From: Thermoplasmata archaeon
GTDB lineage: Archaea; Thermoplasmatota; Thermoplasmata; Thermoplasmatales; GCA-001856825
Assembly (NCBI GenBank): GCA_021816725.1
Contig: JAKAXD010000001.1
Span: 62,001-126,000 of the forward strand
DNA: 64,000 nucleotides
Direction of reading: 5' to 3'
The stretch's first letter is position 1; each line of letters begins with the position of its first letter. Shown one piece after another: positions 26,165 to 34,769 of the stretch. A model generated the notes under the pieces. The model was given only the letters and a program-made list of their open reading frames with translations. It ran no database searches and was not told the DNA's origin. A program made the position numbers and the translations under genes.

Positions 26165-26662
26165 ATGAAAATAGGCAATAACGTTTTCATTGCTCACAAT
26201 GCCACTATCATAGGGGACGTTACTATCGACGATAATGTCGGCATATTCTTCGGCGCCGTACTGAGGGGTGACCAGAATTCCATCCACATAGGGAAAAGGT
26301 CAAACATCCAGGACAACGTCGTGGTCCATGTGGACAGGGAGAACAGGACTGAGCTTGGCGAAAACGTATCCGTTGGTCACGGTGCAATAGTTCATGGTGC
26401 CACTGTGATGGACAACGCGCTCATAGGCATGGGCAGCATCCTCCTTTCTGGTGCCGTTATAGAGGAGGGAGCGGTCATAGGTGCTGGGGCAATAGTGACA
26501 TCAGGCAAGGTCATAGGAAAGAACTGCCTTGCTGTCGGCAGCCCGGCGAAGATCGTGAGGTGCGATGAATCCGTTGGAGAACAGGCAAGGAAAAATGGAG
26601 AAACGTATCAGGCGCTAATGAAGATGCACATTGATGGGAAGTTTGCTGAATACAGTCACTGA
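26165..26662 (+). CDS. Gamma-carbonic anhydrase-like hexapeptide protein
   Basis: A 165-residue left-handed beta-helix protein built of hexapeptide turns (IGDVTI, IGKRSN, LGENVS and so on). The three zinc histidines of gamma-class carbonic anhydrases are present at about 55, 72 and 77, along with R34, D36 and Q49. It may hydrate CO2, but many family members are of unproven activity and the acidic loop of the classic enzyme is absent. The 3' end overlaps the convergent srp54 gene by 7 bases. Trimeric and cytoplasmic by family knowledge. Confidence 0.82.
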   Translation: MKIGNNVFIAHNATIIGDVTIDDNVGIFFGAVLRGDQNSIHIGKRSNIQDNVVVHVDRENRTELGENVSVGHGAIVHGATVMDNALIGMGSILLSGAVIEEGAVIGAGAIVTSGKVIGKNCLAVGSPAKIVRCDESVGEQARKNGETYQALMKMHIDGKFAEYSH

Positions 26663-28020
26663 CCGAGATTGCCCAAATCCTCCGGGAGATTTCCTCCCTT
26701 GAACTGCTTCTTCATCATGCTCAGTATCTTCCTGTTGCCCTTTATGTTCTTGACCATGTCTTTCACCCTCTTGTAGTCCTTAAGCAGCTCCTTCACGTCA
26801 GAAGTGTTGTAGCCTGAGCCCATCGCTATCCTCTCAACCCTTGATCCCTTAATCTCATCCGGGTTCTCCATCTCGTGATACGTCATTGAATCCATGATGA
26901 CCTTGTATTTCTTCAGTTTCCCCTCGGATTCGTCGAAGAACTTGTCGTCCAGGTCCTTCTTCATTCCTCCTGGAGCCATTGGCAATGAGTCGAATAGCTT
27001 CTTGAATAGGCCCGGCTTGTTCATCTGCTCCCATACGTCGTACATCTCCTTGAGTGTGAACTTTCCCTGGACCATCTTCTCCATCGCATCCTCGTCCATC
27101 TCCTGCTGGAATTCTTTTGCAGCGGCCATCAGTGTCTCGAAATCGCCCATTCCCAGCAGCCTTGAAAGGAACCTTGCGGGGTTGAAGTACTCCATGTCCT
27201 CCATGTGCTCCCCGGTACCTATGAAAAGTATTGGTGCACCAGTAGACGCCACTGCGCTTAAAGCTCCGCCACCCTTCGCAGTTCCGTCCAGCTTTGAAAT
27301 GAAAACACCTGTGATGTTAACTGACTCATTGAAGGCTTTTGCCTGTTTCCCAGCAGCCTGGCCTATGCTCGCATCTAGTATGAGGACAACTTCATCCGGC
27401 TTAACGAGGGCGTTGATGTCCGATATCTCCTTCGTAAGCGAAGAATCTATAGCGTTCCTCCCGCTCGTATCAATGATCTTCACGTCCCAGTCCCTGTACT
27501 TCTCGATCCCCTCCCTCACAACTTTCCTGCTGTCCTTTTCACCGTATATCCCGAAGAAGCTTGCTCCAACTGATGAAGAAACCTGTTCCAGCTGCTCGTA
27601 TGCGCCCAGTCTCTGGGTATCTGCAGCTATGAGAACCACCTTGTACCCATGCTTGATATAGAATTTTGCAAGCTTTCCTGCGCTCGTTGTCTTTCCCTGT
27701 CCGTAGAGGCCGACAAGCATAATCGTTGCCGGCTTCACGTGGAACTCCCTCGGCTTCCCCAGTATCCTGAGGAGCTCCTCGTAAATGATCTTGATAAGGT
27801 GGTTCCTCGGGTTGGAATTCTTTGGTACCGGTTCCTCCTTCGCCCTCTTCTCCACCCTGTTCGTTATTTCCAGGGTGAGGGAGACGTCCACATCAGCCAT
27901 CAGAAGCGCCCTCTGCATCTCCTTAACGATCTCTTCCACAAGCCTGTCGTCAACGAGGGAACTCTTGTTGATCCTCTTCAGCGCGTCACGCAGGCTCTTC
28001 GCTAGCGAATCCAGCACCAT
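26656..28020 (-). CDS. srp54: Signal recognition particle 54 kDa protein
   Basis: A 454-residue SRP GTPase. N domain about 1-95; G domain with P-loop GLYGQGKTT (104-112), DTSGR (about 189-193) and SKLDGTAKGG (about 249-258); methionine-rich M domain from about 300 (MMKKQ, GMGD and MGSGYN). It binds 7S RNA and signal sequences and brings nascent membrane and secreted proteins to SecYEG. The start is 18 bases after the stop of rpo3 in the same direction, so it is the last gene of a ribosomal-RNA polymerase operon. Archaeal type, full length. Confidence 0.97.
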   Translation of the reverse strand: MVLDSLAKSLRDALKRINKSSLVDDRLVEEIVKEMQRALLMADVDVSLTLEITNRVEKRAKEEPVPKNSNPRNHLIKIIYEELLRILGKPREFHVKPATIMLVGLYGQGKTTSAGKLAKFYIKHGYKVVLIAADTQRLGAYEQLEQVSSSVGASFFGIYGEKDSRKVVREGIEKYRDWDVKIIDTSGRNAIDSSLTKEISDINALVKPDEVVLILDASIGQAAGKQAKAFNESVNITGVFISKLDGTAKGGGALSAVASTGAPILFIGTGEHMEDMEYFNPARFLSRLLGMGDFETLMAAAKEFQQEMDEDAMEKMVQGKFTLKEMYDVWEQMNKPGLFKKLFDSLPMAPGGMKKDLDDKFFDESEGKLKKYKVIMDSMTYHEMENPDEIKGSRVERIAMGSGYNTSDVKELLKDYKRVKDMVKNIKGNRKILSMMKKQFKGGNLPEDLGNLGQ

Positions 28021-28038
28021 TGTTCTTCCCCTTCTTTA

Positions 28039-28860
28039 TTACTCGCCCGGAACTTTCTCGACGATTCCCGAAAGCCTTTCCCTTATCCTGGAAAGTGCAT
28101 AATCAAGAACCTCTCTTGGTTTCAGGCTACCGTCAGTTTCAAAATAGAATATAAACCTTTTATCGTCTTCCTTCTCTTCCAGTGAGTCCATCCTGTAGAG
28201 TTTGCTAACGTATTTTGAAGGGTAATCAGTTGTGAATACGACTTCCTTGTCGTTCTTCCTTAGCACGTTCTTTGGTGAGTGCTTTATTATGTCATCCAGT
28301 TCAGGCTCCCTCGCAGATACCTTCAGCTCCCTGCCGTACCTGTAGGAAACGCCGCTCGTTGCCTGGAATCTTGCATGCTCCCTTGCCCTGCCCATGTAGG
28401 CTTCCGCATCGAGCATGATTGCCTGCCTCTCGTTCAATTCCACAATAGGTATTTCCTTGTCCGTAGGTGCCATCTTCGAGTCGCCTATGGCTACCAGGTC
28501 ACCGCTCATAACCTTCTTCGGTCCAACGACGAATAGGCTGTAGTTGACTGTGCAAAGAGAGCATCCCGCACCGCCGCAGGTGCAGCTGTCCCTTTCGTTC
28601 ATCTTCAGGTCCGTGGGCAGAGGAACCATGCCCAGCCTTGACGCTATGACCTCGTCGAAAAGAGAAGTTAGGGATGAGTACACCTTGTCCTCCCCCTGCC
28701 TTATCTCACCATGATGGAAATTCACCTTTGATATCGCCAACTTCGGGATATCGTTTAAAAGCGTTCTCCTGAGCATGTTCGCGTATGCAGGCGTGACGTC
28801 GCTTAGCTCGAATCTTATGAACGATTCCCCTTCCTCTATTATCTTTATTGATTCGCTCAT
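28039..28860 (-). CDS. rpo3: RNA polymerase subunit Rpo3 (D)
   Basis: A 273-residue subunit, homologous to the bacterial alpha N-terminal domain and eukaryal Rpb3. The N-terminal region contains [17 protein letters not shown] (27-43), the conserved dimer interface with Rpo11. An inserted ferredoxin-like domain carries cysteines at 93, 95, 100 and 103, the pattern that can bind an iron-sulfur cluster in some archaeal Rpo3. It overlaps rps11 by 4 bases, indicating translational coupling. The subunit forms the assembly platform of RNA polymerase. Full length; assignment firm. Confidence 0.97.
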   Translation of the reverse strand: MSESIKIIEEGESFIRFELSDVTPAYANMLRRTLLNDIPKLAISKVNFHHGEIRQGEDKVYSSLTSLFDEVIASRLGMVPLPTDLKMNERDSCTCGGAGCSLCTVNYSLFVVGPKKVMSGDLVAIGDSKMAPTDKEIPIVELNERQAIMLDAEAYMGRAREHARFQATSGVSYRYGRELKVSAREPELDDIIKHSPKNVLRKNDKEVVFTTDYPSKYVSKLYRMDSLEEKEDDKRFIFYFETDGSLKPREVLDYALSRIRERLSGIVEKVPGE

Positions 28861-29240
28861 ACTCTTCTTCCCCTCTTCCCCCCTTTCTTCTTCGTTCCAT
28901 CGTGGGGAGTGGGGGTCGAGTCTTCTATCCTCGATATCTTTATCCCTGCCCTTGCAAGCGCCCTGACCGCCGCCTGGGCACCTGGTCCCGGATTGTGGCT
29001 TTTCGCCCCGCCCGGAGCCCTGATCTTGATCACAACATCCGTTATCTCCTTCTCCCTTAGCTTTTCCACTATGAGGTCTATCTCCTTCATGGCAGCATAG
29101 GGGGAACTTTCGTCCCTGTCAGCCTTCACGACCATTCCACCGGATGCCTTTGCAAGCGTCTCTGCACCCGTGACGTCCGTGACAGTTATGACCGTATTAT
29201 TCTGTGAAGCGTATATATTGACTACTCCTAACTTACCCAT
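28857..29240 (-). CDS. rps11: Ribosomal protein uS11
   Basis: A 127-residue small-subunit protein of the platform. It begins [12 protein letters not shown] and carries the family stretch SPYAAM near the middle, [13 protein letters not shown] and the conserved [18 protein letters not shown], ending in a basic tail ([11 protein letters not shown]). Its start abuts the stop of rps4 with no gap and its end overlaps rpo3 by 4 bases. Typical archaeal length. Confidence 0.97.
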   Translation of the reverse strand: MGKLGVVNIYASQNNTVITVTDVTGAETLAKASGGMVVKADRDESSPYAAMKEIDLIVEKLREKEITDVVIKIRAPGGAKSHNPGPGAQAAVRALARAGIKISRIEDSTPTPHDGTKKKGGKRGRRV

Positions 29241-29819
29241 TTATGCATCCTCCTTCTTCTCTGCGCCCTGCTGTCCCTTGTCCCCTTCCCTCTTCTCCCC
29301 AACAATCCTCATCGGGTGAAGTTCGTTCGTGAAAGGTGAATTTGGTGCGTAGCTCACGGAGTCTTCCTCAACCTTCAGGACCTTGTATCCTGGGATGGTG
29401 ATCTTCCTGTCGGCCACTGATATGTGGCCATGGACTATCATCTGCCTTGCCATGCCAGGTGTCCTTGCCAGCCCCTTCCTCATTACGAACGTCTGGAGTC
29501 TCCTCTCAAGGAATGATTGAACGTTCAGCGCCAAAATATCGTCTGCAGTCGCCTTCTCGCTCAGTATACCGTACCTTGAGAGCCTGCCTATCATGCTCCT
29601 GACCTGCTCCATTGCCCTCGCATCCCCCAGCCTCAGGCTGGCCTGTATGTCCCTTGCATTCGTCCTGTACTTCCTGAGCTCAGATTCCGCTTTCCACAGT
29701 TCCCTCTTGTTCTTCAGTCCGTATGCACCGACCATCTGGCTCTCCGCCTTGATGCGCTCCCCCTCGAACGGGTGCCTGGGCGTTTCGTACTTCTTCCTAA
29801 TCTTCTTTGGATCTCCCAT
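29241..29819 (-). CDS. rps4: Ribosomal protein uS4
   Basis: A 192-residue S4 protein starting MGDPKKIRKKYETPRHPF, the usual archaeal start. The S4 RNA-binding domain is near 100-165 (LQTFVMRKGLARTPGMARQM then IVHGHISV). It nucleates 30S assembly by binding 16S rRNA. The C-terminal tail is charged (KREGDKGQQGAEKKEDA). It lies 6 bases after rps13 and directly before rps11 in the operon. No zinc-binding cysteines. Confidence 0.97.
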   Translation of the reverse strand: MGDPKKIRKKYETPRHPFEGERIKAESQMVGAYGLKNKRELWKAESELRKYRTNARDIQASLRLGDARAMEQVRSMIGRLSRYGILSEKATADDILALNVQSFLERRLQTFVMRKGLARTPGMARQMIVHGHISVADRKITIPGYKVLKVEEDSVSYAPNSPFTNELHPMRIVGEKREGDKGQQGAEKKEDA

Positions 29820-29825
29820 AAATCA

Positions 29826-30374
29826 TCACTTCTTCGTTTCAGCTGGCGCGGGTGCGGGTGCTGCAGGTGCTGCAGTTGCAGGTGCCGCTGCTCCTGCCTC
29901 AGCAGGTCCCTCCCTCCTCTTCACCACTCCAACGGCAAGTCCCTTCCTCCCGTTTGATCTTGTTCTCTGTCCCCTGACCTTCTTTCCCTTCTCATGCCTC
30001 ATTCCCTTGTAGCTTCTTGTCCTCTTCATCCTGTTGATGTCATCCTGAAGTGCGACGCCGAGATCTGGTCCGACCTTCATGAGGTTCTCTCCCGTTTGGA
30101 TGTCCTTCTGGTGGTTGAGTGTCCAGGTCGGATAGAATTCGTTGTACCTTCTCTCCATCGCTTCCTTTATCTCCTCTATCTTGCTGTCATCCAGCTCGCC
30201 GAGTTTCACGTTCCTCGGTATGTTCATCTTTTTCAGCAATATCTCTGCTGTCCTGTAACCAATTCCCTTTATATTTGAAAGAGCGTACACAGCACTCCTA
30301 GTACCATCCAGGTTTGTGTTAGCAAGCCTCACAATATATTTTATGTTCTCATTCTTCTCTTTCTGCTCAGCCAT
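29826..30374 (-). CDS. rps13: Ribosomal protein uS13 with Ala/Pro-rich tail
   Basis: A 182-residue S13 protein, first gene of the rps13-rps4-rps11-rpo3-srp54 operon. It has the usual IKYIVRLANTNLDG start, the helix-turn region LSNIKGIGYRTAEILL and the basic RTRSYKGMRHEKGKKVRGQR stretch that binds 16S rRNA and tRNA. After about residue 155 an extra 27-residue tail of Ala and Pro (AAAPATAAPAAPAP) follows, unusual in length for the family. The promoter should lie in 30375-30500. Confidence 0.96.
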   Translation of the reverse strand: MAEQKEKNENIKYIVRLANTNLDGTRSAVYALSNIKGIGYRTAEILLKKMNIPRNVKLGELDDSKIEEIKEAMERRYNEFYPTWTLNHQKDIQTGENLMKVGPDLGVALQDDINRMKRTRSYKGMRHEKGKKVRGQRTRSNGRKGLAVGVVKRREGPAEAGAAAPATAAPAAPAPAPAETKK

Positions 30375-30705
30375 ATCATCACTGCGAAGTAAAACCCTAA
30401 GATGTTTTCAATATAAAACCTTTTGATTTTGCAGGACAGCGAGGATTCGCCGATTATTTCTGTCTCCCCAGCAAAGACAGAAAACGGGAAATACGTTTAC
30501 CAAATCATTTCAACTGGTTGGTTTTGTGGTATGGATAGGACAGCTTGGTGTTTTCGAAGGTCCGCAAATAACAACTACGGTCACTGAAGCGCGGAGCCCC
30601 CTGCGTTAGCTGGGGGTCATTCCGTTGATACTAGTTTGAGAACTGGGAAAATTCTTTACTTCGTGAAACATCTGGACCCAGCAATCCATTCCTACGATAT
30701 TTACA
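30375..30705. other. Intergenic with operon promoter and IS remnant
   Basis: A 331-base gap. The first 100 bases beyond rps13 are AT-rich and likely hold its minus-strand promoter. From about 30515 a plus-strand frame ends TTTVTEARSPLR followed by a stop inside the hairpin at 30595-30622, as in the tails of many TnpB genes. No intact gene is present. Confidence 0.45.
30595..30622 (+). mobile_element. IS200/IS605-like terminal hairpin remnant
   Basis: CCCCC (30597-30601) and GGGGG (30612-30616) enclose TGCGTTAGCT, and the flanks read GGAG before and TCATTC after. This closely resembles the right-end hairpins of archaeal tnpB-carrying elements (GAAGCCCC-loop-GGGGTCATTC type, known from the family), in which the tnpB stop codon lies in the loop: here TAG is within it. 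Upstream coding has decayed, so only the end remains. Confidence 0.55.
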
Positions 30706-31011
30706 ATGTCAAAGGCCAATCCTGGAATCAGGACTGTTGCAGGACTTAAGGTACTTATCAGGCGAATTGCCCCTTCTGCATTCTTTGGATTCGAGTTCCT
30801 GAAATATTCAGGAATTTTCGTGCCAGTAGCAGTACCTGAAAAAATCTTTCTCGACCTTCTCTATTTCAGAATAAGAGTGGATGAAGAAACATTGTCCAAT
30901 TTAATGGATCTAGTAGATGTTGAGACTCTTGGAAGTTATGCTGCCAGACTTGGGAGCTTTTATGTCAAGAGAATTGAAAATATCATCCGAGAAGAAAGGA
31001 AGTCTCCATAA
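30706..31011 (+). pseudogene. AbiEi-like antitoxin/regulator, N-terminally truncated
   Basis: A 101-codon frame, open back to a TGA about 40 bases before the ATG at 30706. Its sequence fits the central and C-terminal part of AbiEi-type proteins: VAGLKVLIRRIAPSAFFGFE, then VPVAVPEKIFLDLLYF, then a helical tail. The N-terminal winged helix, which binds DNA, is missing, and there is no AbiEii nucleotidyltransferase gene downstream. An IS-like hairpin lies 80 bases upstream, so insertion and deletion probably removed the 5' part. It is likely a pseudogene, though a short product is possible. Confidence 0.55.
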
Positions 31012-31040
31012 CTGCATTCATCTGAAATCATGATTGTATT

Positions 31041-31250
31041 TTGCAATGGATGAATATAGCAGATTTTTTAGGGAAGGATGCAAGGAAGCTGAAGGAACTG
31101 CTCCTGAAGGATGCGATTGTGGGGCTCGTTGAGGGGGAGATATTCAGGGCAGGAGAGAGCGGGTTTGAAAGGATAAACATAGCATGCCCCAGATCCACTC
31201 TGGAGAAGGCGCTGGAGCAGATGGCCAAGGTGCTGGGGAAGAGGAAGTGA
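31041..31250 (+). pseudogene. C-terminal fragment of PatB/MalY-type aminotransferase
   Basis: About 65 residues match the end of pyridoxal-phosphate cystathionine beta-lyase/aminotransferases of the PatB/MalY group: DARKLKELLLKDAIVGLVEG, then the signature GFERINIACPRSTLEKALEQ. In the family this is the final part of a protein of about 390 residues; the PLP lysine and the large domain are absent here. It is a gene remnant next to another (the AbiEi-like gene), so the interval 30515-31250 is a decayed patch. Confidence 0.7.
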
Positions 31251-31338
31251 AATGACAATTATCACATCACGTGCAACTTGCTACCCATGGGAACTGGCAT
31301 GAGTAACGATTTATCTCTTTGTATCCATTACAGTCAGG

Positions 31339-31986
31339 ATGATCAGGCTTCTCAAATGCATCCCGATGGATTATGGGAAATGCCTCGAGATGCAGAGGGG
31401 TATGAACGCCCTCAGGAATGAGGGGAAGATAGGCGATACGATAATTGCAACGGAGCATGACGACACCTATACGGGGGGCATCCATTACAATCCTGAAGTT
31501 GGTGGAACGTACTCCGTCCCCATACTGAGGGTGGAAAGGGGCGGCAACCTCACGTATCACGGCAAGGGGCAGGTCGTCCTCTATTTCATATTCAACCTGA
31601 AGGAGCGGGGAATAAACGTGAGGGAGCTCATAGAACAGGTCCAGGCAGCATTGATAAAGACGCTTTTTTCTTACGGCGTGAAAGGCGAAGGCAGGCTCTA
31701 CAAGGAAACAGGAGTGTGGGTAGGAGACAGGAAGATATGCTCAATAGGCTTCGCAGTGAAGGGTTTCTCCACACTGCACGGAGTAGCCGTGAACATCAAC
31801 ACGGACCTATCGAAATTCTACAGCATAAGCCCGTGCGACATGGACCCAGGGGTGATGACTTCTCTGGAGAAGGAAACTGGGAGGAAGGTGGATGAGATGG
31901 AATTCCTGGAAATGATGGTAGGGAATTTGTCAGAAACATTCAAAGAAAATATAGAGAAAGAACCATGCGAAATCATTAATAAATGA
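31339..31986 (+). CDS. lipB: Lipoyl(octanoyl) transferase LipB
   Basis: A 215-residue LipB. RVERGGNLTYHGKGQVVLY (64-82) is the family signature, K132 in GDRKICSIGF and C166 in SPCDMD are the catalytic lysine and the acyl-enzyme cysteine. It transfers octanoyl groups from acyl carrier protein or an equivalent to lipoyl domains. Archaea with LipB need a lipoylated partner such as glycine cleavage H protein or a 2-oxoacid dehydrogenase, none of which is in this window. A TATA-like sequence at about 31309-31317 precedes the start. Complete and intact. Confidence 0.92.
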   Translation: MIRLLKCIPMDYGKCLEMQRGMNALRNEGKIGDTIIATEHDDTYTGGIHYNPEVGGTYSVPILRVERGGNLTYHGKGQVVLYFIFNLKERGINVRELIEQVQAALIKTLFSYGVKGEGRLYKETGVWVGDRKICSIGFAVKGFSTLHGVAVNINTDLSKFYSISPCDMDPGVMTSLEKETGRKVDEMEFLEMMVGNLSETFKENIEKEPCEIINK

Positions 31987-32058
31987 TTTGTTTTATTTTT
32001 ATAGCACAATAATTTTACAAGTAAGAAAAATATATATCTTCTCTTGTGATTTTGTTGT

Positions 32059-33393
32059 ATGTTTAATCAAGAGATGCTGGACGCGGATGAAATTAAAAAA
32101 ATGATATCATCTCACATGCTCGCCGACGGTATGCCACTCATTCTTGACCTCAAGAGGAGCAAGGGGATGAGGATGTATGACCTGGAAACTAAGAAGGAAT
32201 TCCTCGACTTTTTCGGATTTTTCGCATCTAATGCAGTCGGGATGAACCATCCAGACATGTTCGACAAGGATTTCCTTGAGGACCTGAAATGGGCTGCGAT
32301 CACTAAGGTCACGAATTCCGATATCTACACCCCGGAAATGGCAACGTTTGTCGACACGTTTGCAAAGGAGACCGGCCCTGAATACATGAAGCATTATTTC
32401 TTCATAGACGGTGGTGCACTTGCAGTTGAGAATGCTCTCAAGACTGCATTCGACTGGAAGGTGAGGAAGAATATCAAGGAAGGCGTGAAAGGTGAGAAGG
32501 GGACGAAGATCATGCACCTCAAGGAGGCGTTCCACGGAAGGAGCGGTTATACCATGAGCCTCACAAACACGTTTGACCCCAGGAAGACGATGTACTTCCC
32601 CAAGTTCGACTGGCCGAGGATAACGAACCCGAAGATCTCTTTCCCTATTACTAAGAGATCAATCGAGGACGTGGAGAAGCTGGAGGAAAAGAGCATTGAG
32701 GAGATGGAAGCTGCATTCAAGAAGTACAAGAACGACATAGCAGGATTCATAATGGAGCCCATACAGGGTGAGGGAGGGGACAATCACTTCAGGAGGGAAT
32801 ACTTCCAGAGCGCGATGGAAGTCGTGCATGAGAACGACGCACTGTTCATGGTTGATGAGGTGCAGTCCGGCATGGGAATAACTGGTAAATGGTGGGCGCA
32901 TCAGCACTTCGGCATAGAGCCGGATGTTCTCGCATTCGGGAAGAAATCACAGATATGCGGCATAATGGCAGGGAAGAAGGTTGATGAGGTGGAAGACAAC
33001 GTGTTCAAGGTATCCAGCAGGATCAATTCCACGTGGGGAGGGAACCTGGCTGACATGGTAAGGTCAACAAAGACAATCGAGATAATCAAGAAGTACAACC
33101 TGCTGAAGAATGCTGAGAATATGGGGAAGATATTAGTTGAATTCCTGGAGGAGATGAACCAGAAGTTCCCGAACGTTCTTCTCAACCCGAGGGGAAGGGG
33201 GCTGATGGATGCTTTCGATTTCAAGAGCGACAAGAAGAGGGACGAATTCTACGACAGGCTTTATTCTAAGGGAGTGGTGGTGCTGAAGGCGTCTGAGAGG
33301 ACGATAAGACTGAGGCCACCGCTCATTGTGGACGAGGAGGACGTGAGCGAATTCTCGACAAAGGTAAAGCAGGTACTGGCCGAAATGTCCTGA
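32059..33393 (+). CDS. lat: L-lysine 6-aminotransferase (class III)
   Basis: A 444-residue class III aminotransferase. MVDEVQSGMG (about 264-273) binds the PLP ring, and AFGKKSQICG (292-301) holds the PLP lysine (295 or 296) in the form seen in lysine epsilon-aminotransferases. The overall sequence (HPDMF, NSDIYTPEMA, STWGGNLADMVRS) fits that group rather than ornithine or GABA aminotransferases. It transfers the epsilon amino group of lysine to 2-oxoglutarate, making 2-aminoadipate semialdehyde, so it starts lysine breakdown or feeds pipecolate synthesis. The TPR gene follows 45 bases downstream. A TATA-like tract (AAATATATATC) lies about 25-30 bases before the ATG, suggesting a leaderless mRNA. 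Confidence 0.88.
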   Translation: MFNQEMLDADEIKKMISSHMLADGMPLILDLKRSKGMRMYDLETKKEFLDFFGFFASNAVGMNHPDMFDKDFLEDLKWAAITKVTNSDIYTPEMATFVDTFAKETGPEYMKHYFFIDGGALAVENALKTAFDWKVRKNIKEGVKGEKGTKIMHLKEAFHGRSGYTMSLTNTFDPRKTMYFPKFDWPRITNPKISFPITKRSIEDVEKLEEKSIEEMEAAFKKYKNDIAGFIMEPIQGEGGDNHFRREYFQSAMEVVHENDALFMVDEVQSGMGITGKWWAHQHFGIEPDVLAFGKKSQICGIMAGKKVDEVEDNVFKVSSRINSTWGGNLADMVRSTKTIEIIKKYNLLKNAENMGKILVEFLEEMNQKFPNVLLNPRGRGLMDAFDFKSDKKRDEFYDRLYSKGVVVLKASERTIRLRPPLIVDEEDVSEFSTKVKQVLAEMS

Positions 33394-33438
33394 AATTTTT
33401 GACAAATATTTTATTTCCTCCTTTATTTCCAAGTTGCA

Positions 33439-34056
33439 ATGGACTTTAGAGTAACGAAGGAAAATAAGGAAGAGAACGAGAAGGTCGAGAGGGCAGTCAG
33501 TGCCGAGATTTACTTCGAGAGGGGATCAAGATACCTGTCGCTCAAGAAGTACAAGGAGGCAATTGACAACTTCCAGAAGGCTCTTGAACTGGACAAGGAT
33601 GATTATGAGACAAGGTTCAATCTGGCAGTGACGTTCTTCCACTCCGGGAAATATGACAAGGCTCTTGAGATATTTGACGAGCTGATAAGGGAAGGGAAGG
33701 ACGACCAGGAACTCTATTTCAACGTTGGCAGCGTTTACCTTGAGAGGGGTGACTACAGGAATGCTGTCGAGAATCTCAAGAAGTGCGTTGCTATGGACGA
33801 GCTGTACCTTGACGGTTTCGTGAACCTGGGGAATGCGTACTTCTACCTCAAGGAATATGATGAAGCGATAAAGAATTACGACCAGTCTATAAGGCTAAAC
33901 CCGCAGAATGCCGATTATTACGTCAACAGGGGGCTTGCTTACATGTCCAAGGGGGACAATGCAACTGCAGTCGCTGATTTCGAGAAGGCGCTCTCCCTGG
34001 ACCCATCGAACAACAAGGCGAAAATAAACCTGCAGAAGATAGAATCTGAATCCTAG
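33439..34056 (+). CDS. TPR-repeat protein
   Basis: A 205-residue protein made of about five tetratricopeptide repeats (from about residue 23 to 200), each with the A-G/A-Y-F/L pattern: YFERGSRYLSLKKYKEAIDNF, TRFNLAVTFFHSGKYDKALE, LYFNVGSVYLERGDYRNAVE and so on, with [WLY]-x-LG spacing of 34. TPRs bind other proteins. There is no signal peptide or membrane segment. It follows the lysine aminotransferase by 45 bases and overlaps the convergent GGGP synthase gene by 4 bases. Partner unknown. Confidence 0.88.
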   Translation: MDFRVTKENKEENEKVERAVSAEIYFERGSRYLSLKKYKEAIDNFQKALELDKDDYETRFNLAVTFFHSGKYDKALEIFDELIREGKDDQELYFNVGSVYLERGDYRNAVENLKKCVAMDELYLDGFVNLGNAYFYLKEYDEAIKNYDQSIRLNPQNADYYVNRGLAYMSKGDNATAVADFEKALSLDPSNNKAKINLQKIESES

Positions 34057-34769
34057 CTCTTTATAGCGCTCACTATCTTTCCAAGTACGGCTGGATCGCT
34101 TTCCGCCACAGTTCCAGTGACAACGGCTGCTGCGCCAGAGTCAAGTATCTTCTTCGCAGTTGCAGGATCCCTTATCCCCCCACCCACTAACACCGGGATT
34201 GTCATGTCTTCGCACACCGCTTTAACGACTGCCGGGTCTATGCTCAACGGTGCTCCTGAACCGGCCTCCAGATATATTGCCTGGAAGCCCATGAGTTCAG
34301 CTGCTGTAGCATAATCAAGCGCAGTTGAAACGTCCTCCCGCCCTATAAGCTTCGCACTCCCAACCTTCCCCACGGTCATGCCCGGCTCAAATACGAGATA
34401 CGCAACTGATATTACTTCCATCTTCGTGCGCTTGAGCAGCCTAGCCGACTGCACCTGGTAACCAACTACGTACTTCAGGGATGATGAATTCAGGAGGCTG
34501 AGATAGAATATGGCATCCGCGTGAGGAGAGAGCGCCTCTGGGCTCGAGGGGAAGAGGATGACTGGTTTTTTGGTGGACCTCTTTATGGCAACGACCAGTT
34601 CGTCAACTGACTCCTGGTCGGTGTTGGTGGACCCTCCGACCATTATGCCGTCGCTCCCGGAATCGTTTATGAATTCTATGACACCCTTTATGTTGCCCGG
34701 TCCGTTCTTCTCCGGGTCTAAAAGTGTAAGGTGCCTTATTCTTCCGTATTTTATGTTCTCGAGGATCAT
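34053..34769 (-). CDS. Geranylgeranylglyceryl phosphate synthase
   Basis: A 238-residue TIM-barrel protein. It starts MILENIKYGRIRHLTLLDPE, the family start, with GSDGIMVGGSTN (about 33-44) and VPVLVGGGIRDPATAKKILD near 200-219 as the phosphate-binding loops. It joins sn-glycerol-1-phosphate and geranylgeranyl diphosphate, the first ether bond of archaeal lipids. Its start overlaps the stop of the upstream UbiA-family gene, which makes the second ether bond, so the two are translationally coupled. Length is typical of the Thermoplasma-type enzyme. Confidence 0.93.
   Translation of the reverse strand: MILENIKYGRIRHLTLLDPEKNGPGNIKGVIEFINDSGSDGIMVGGSTNTDQESVDELVVAIKRSTKKPVILFPSSPEALSPHADAIFYLSLLNSSSLKYVVGYQVQSARLLKRTKMEVISVAYLVFEPGMTVGKVGSAKLIGREDVSTALDYATAAELMGFQAIYLEAGSGAPLSIDPAVVKAVCEDMTIPVLVGGGIRDPATAKKILDSGAAAVVTGTVAESDPAVLGKIVSAIKS

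Noticed and set aside
26894-27661. Plus-strand 255-codon frame opposite srp54
   Set aside because: Antisense to a well supported gene; Ser/Phe-rich with no domain.
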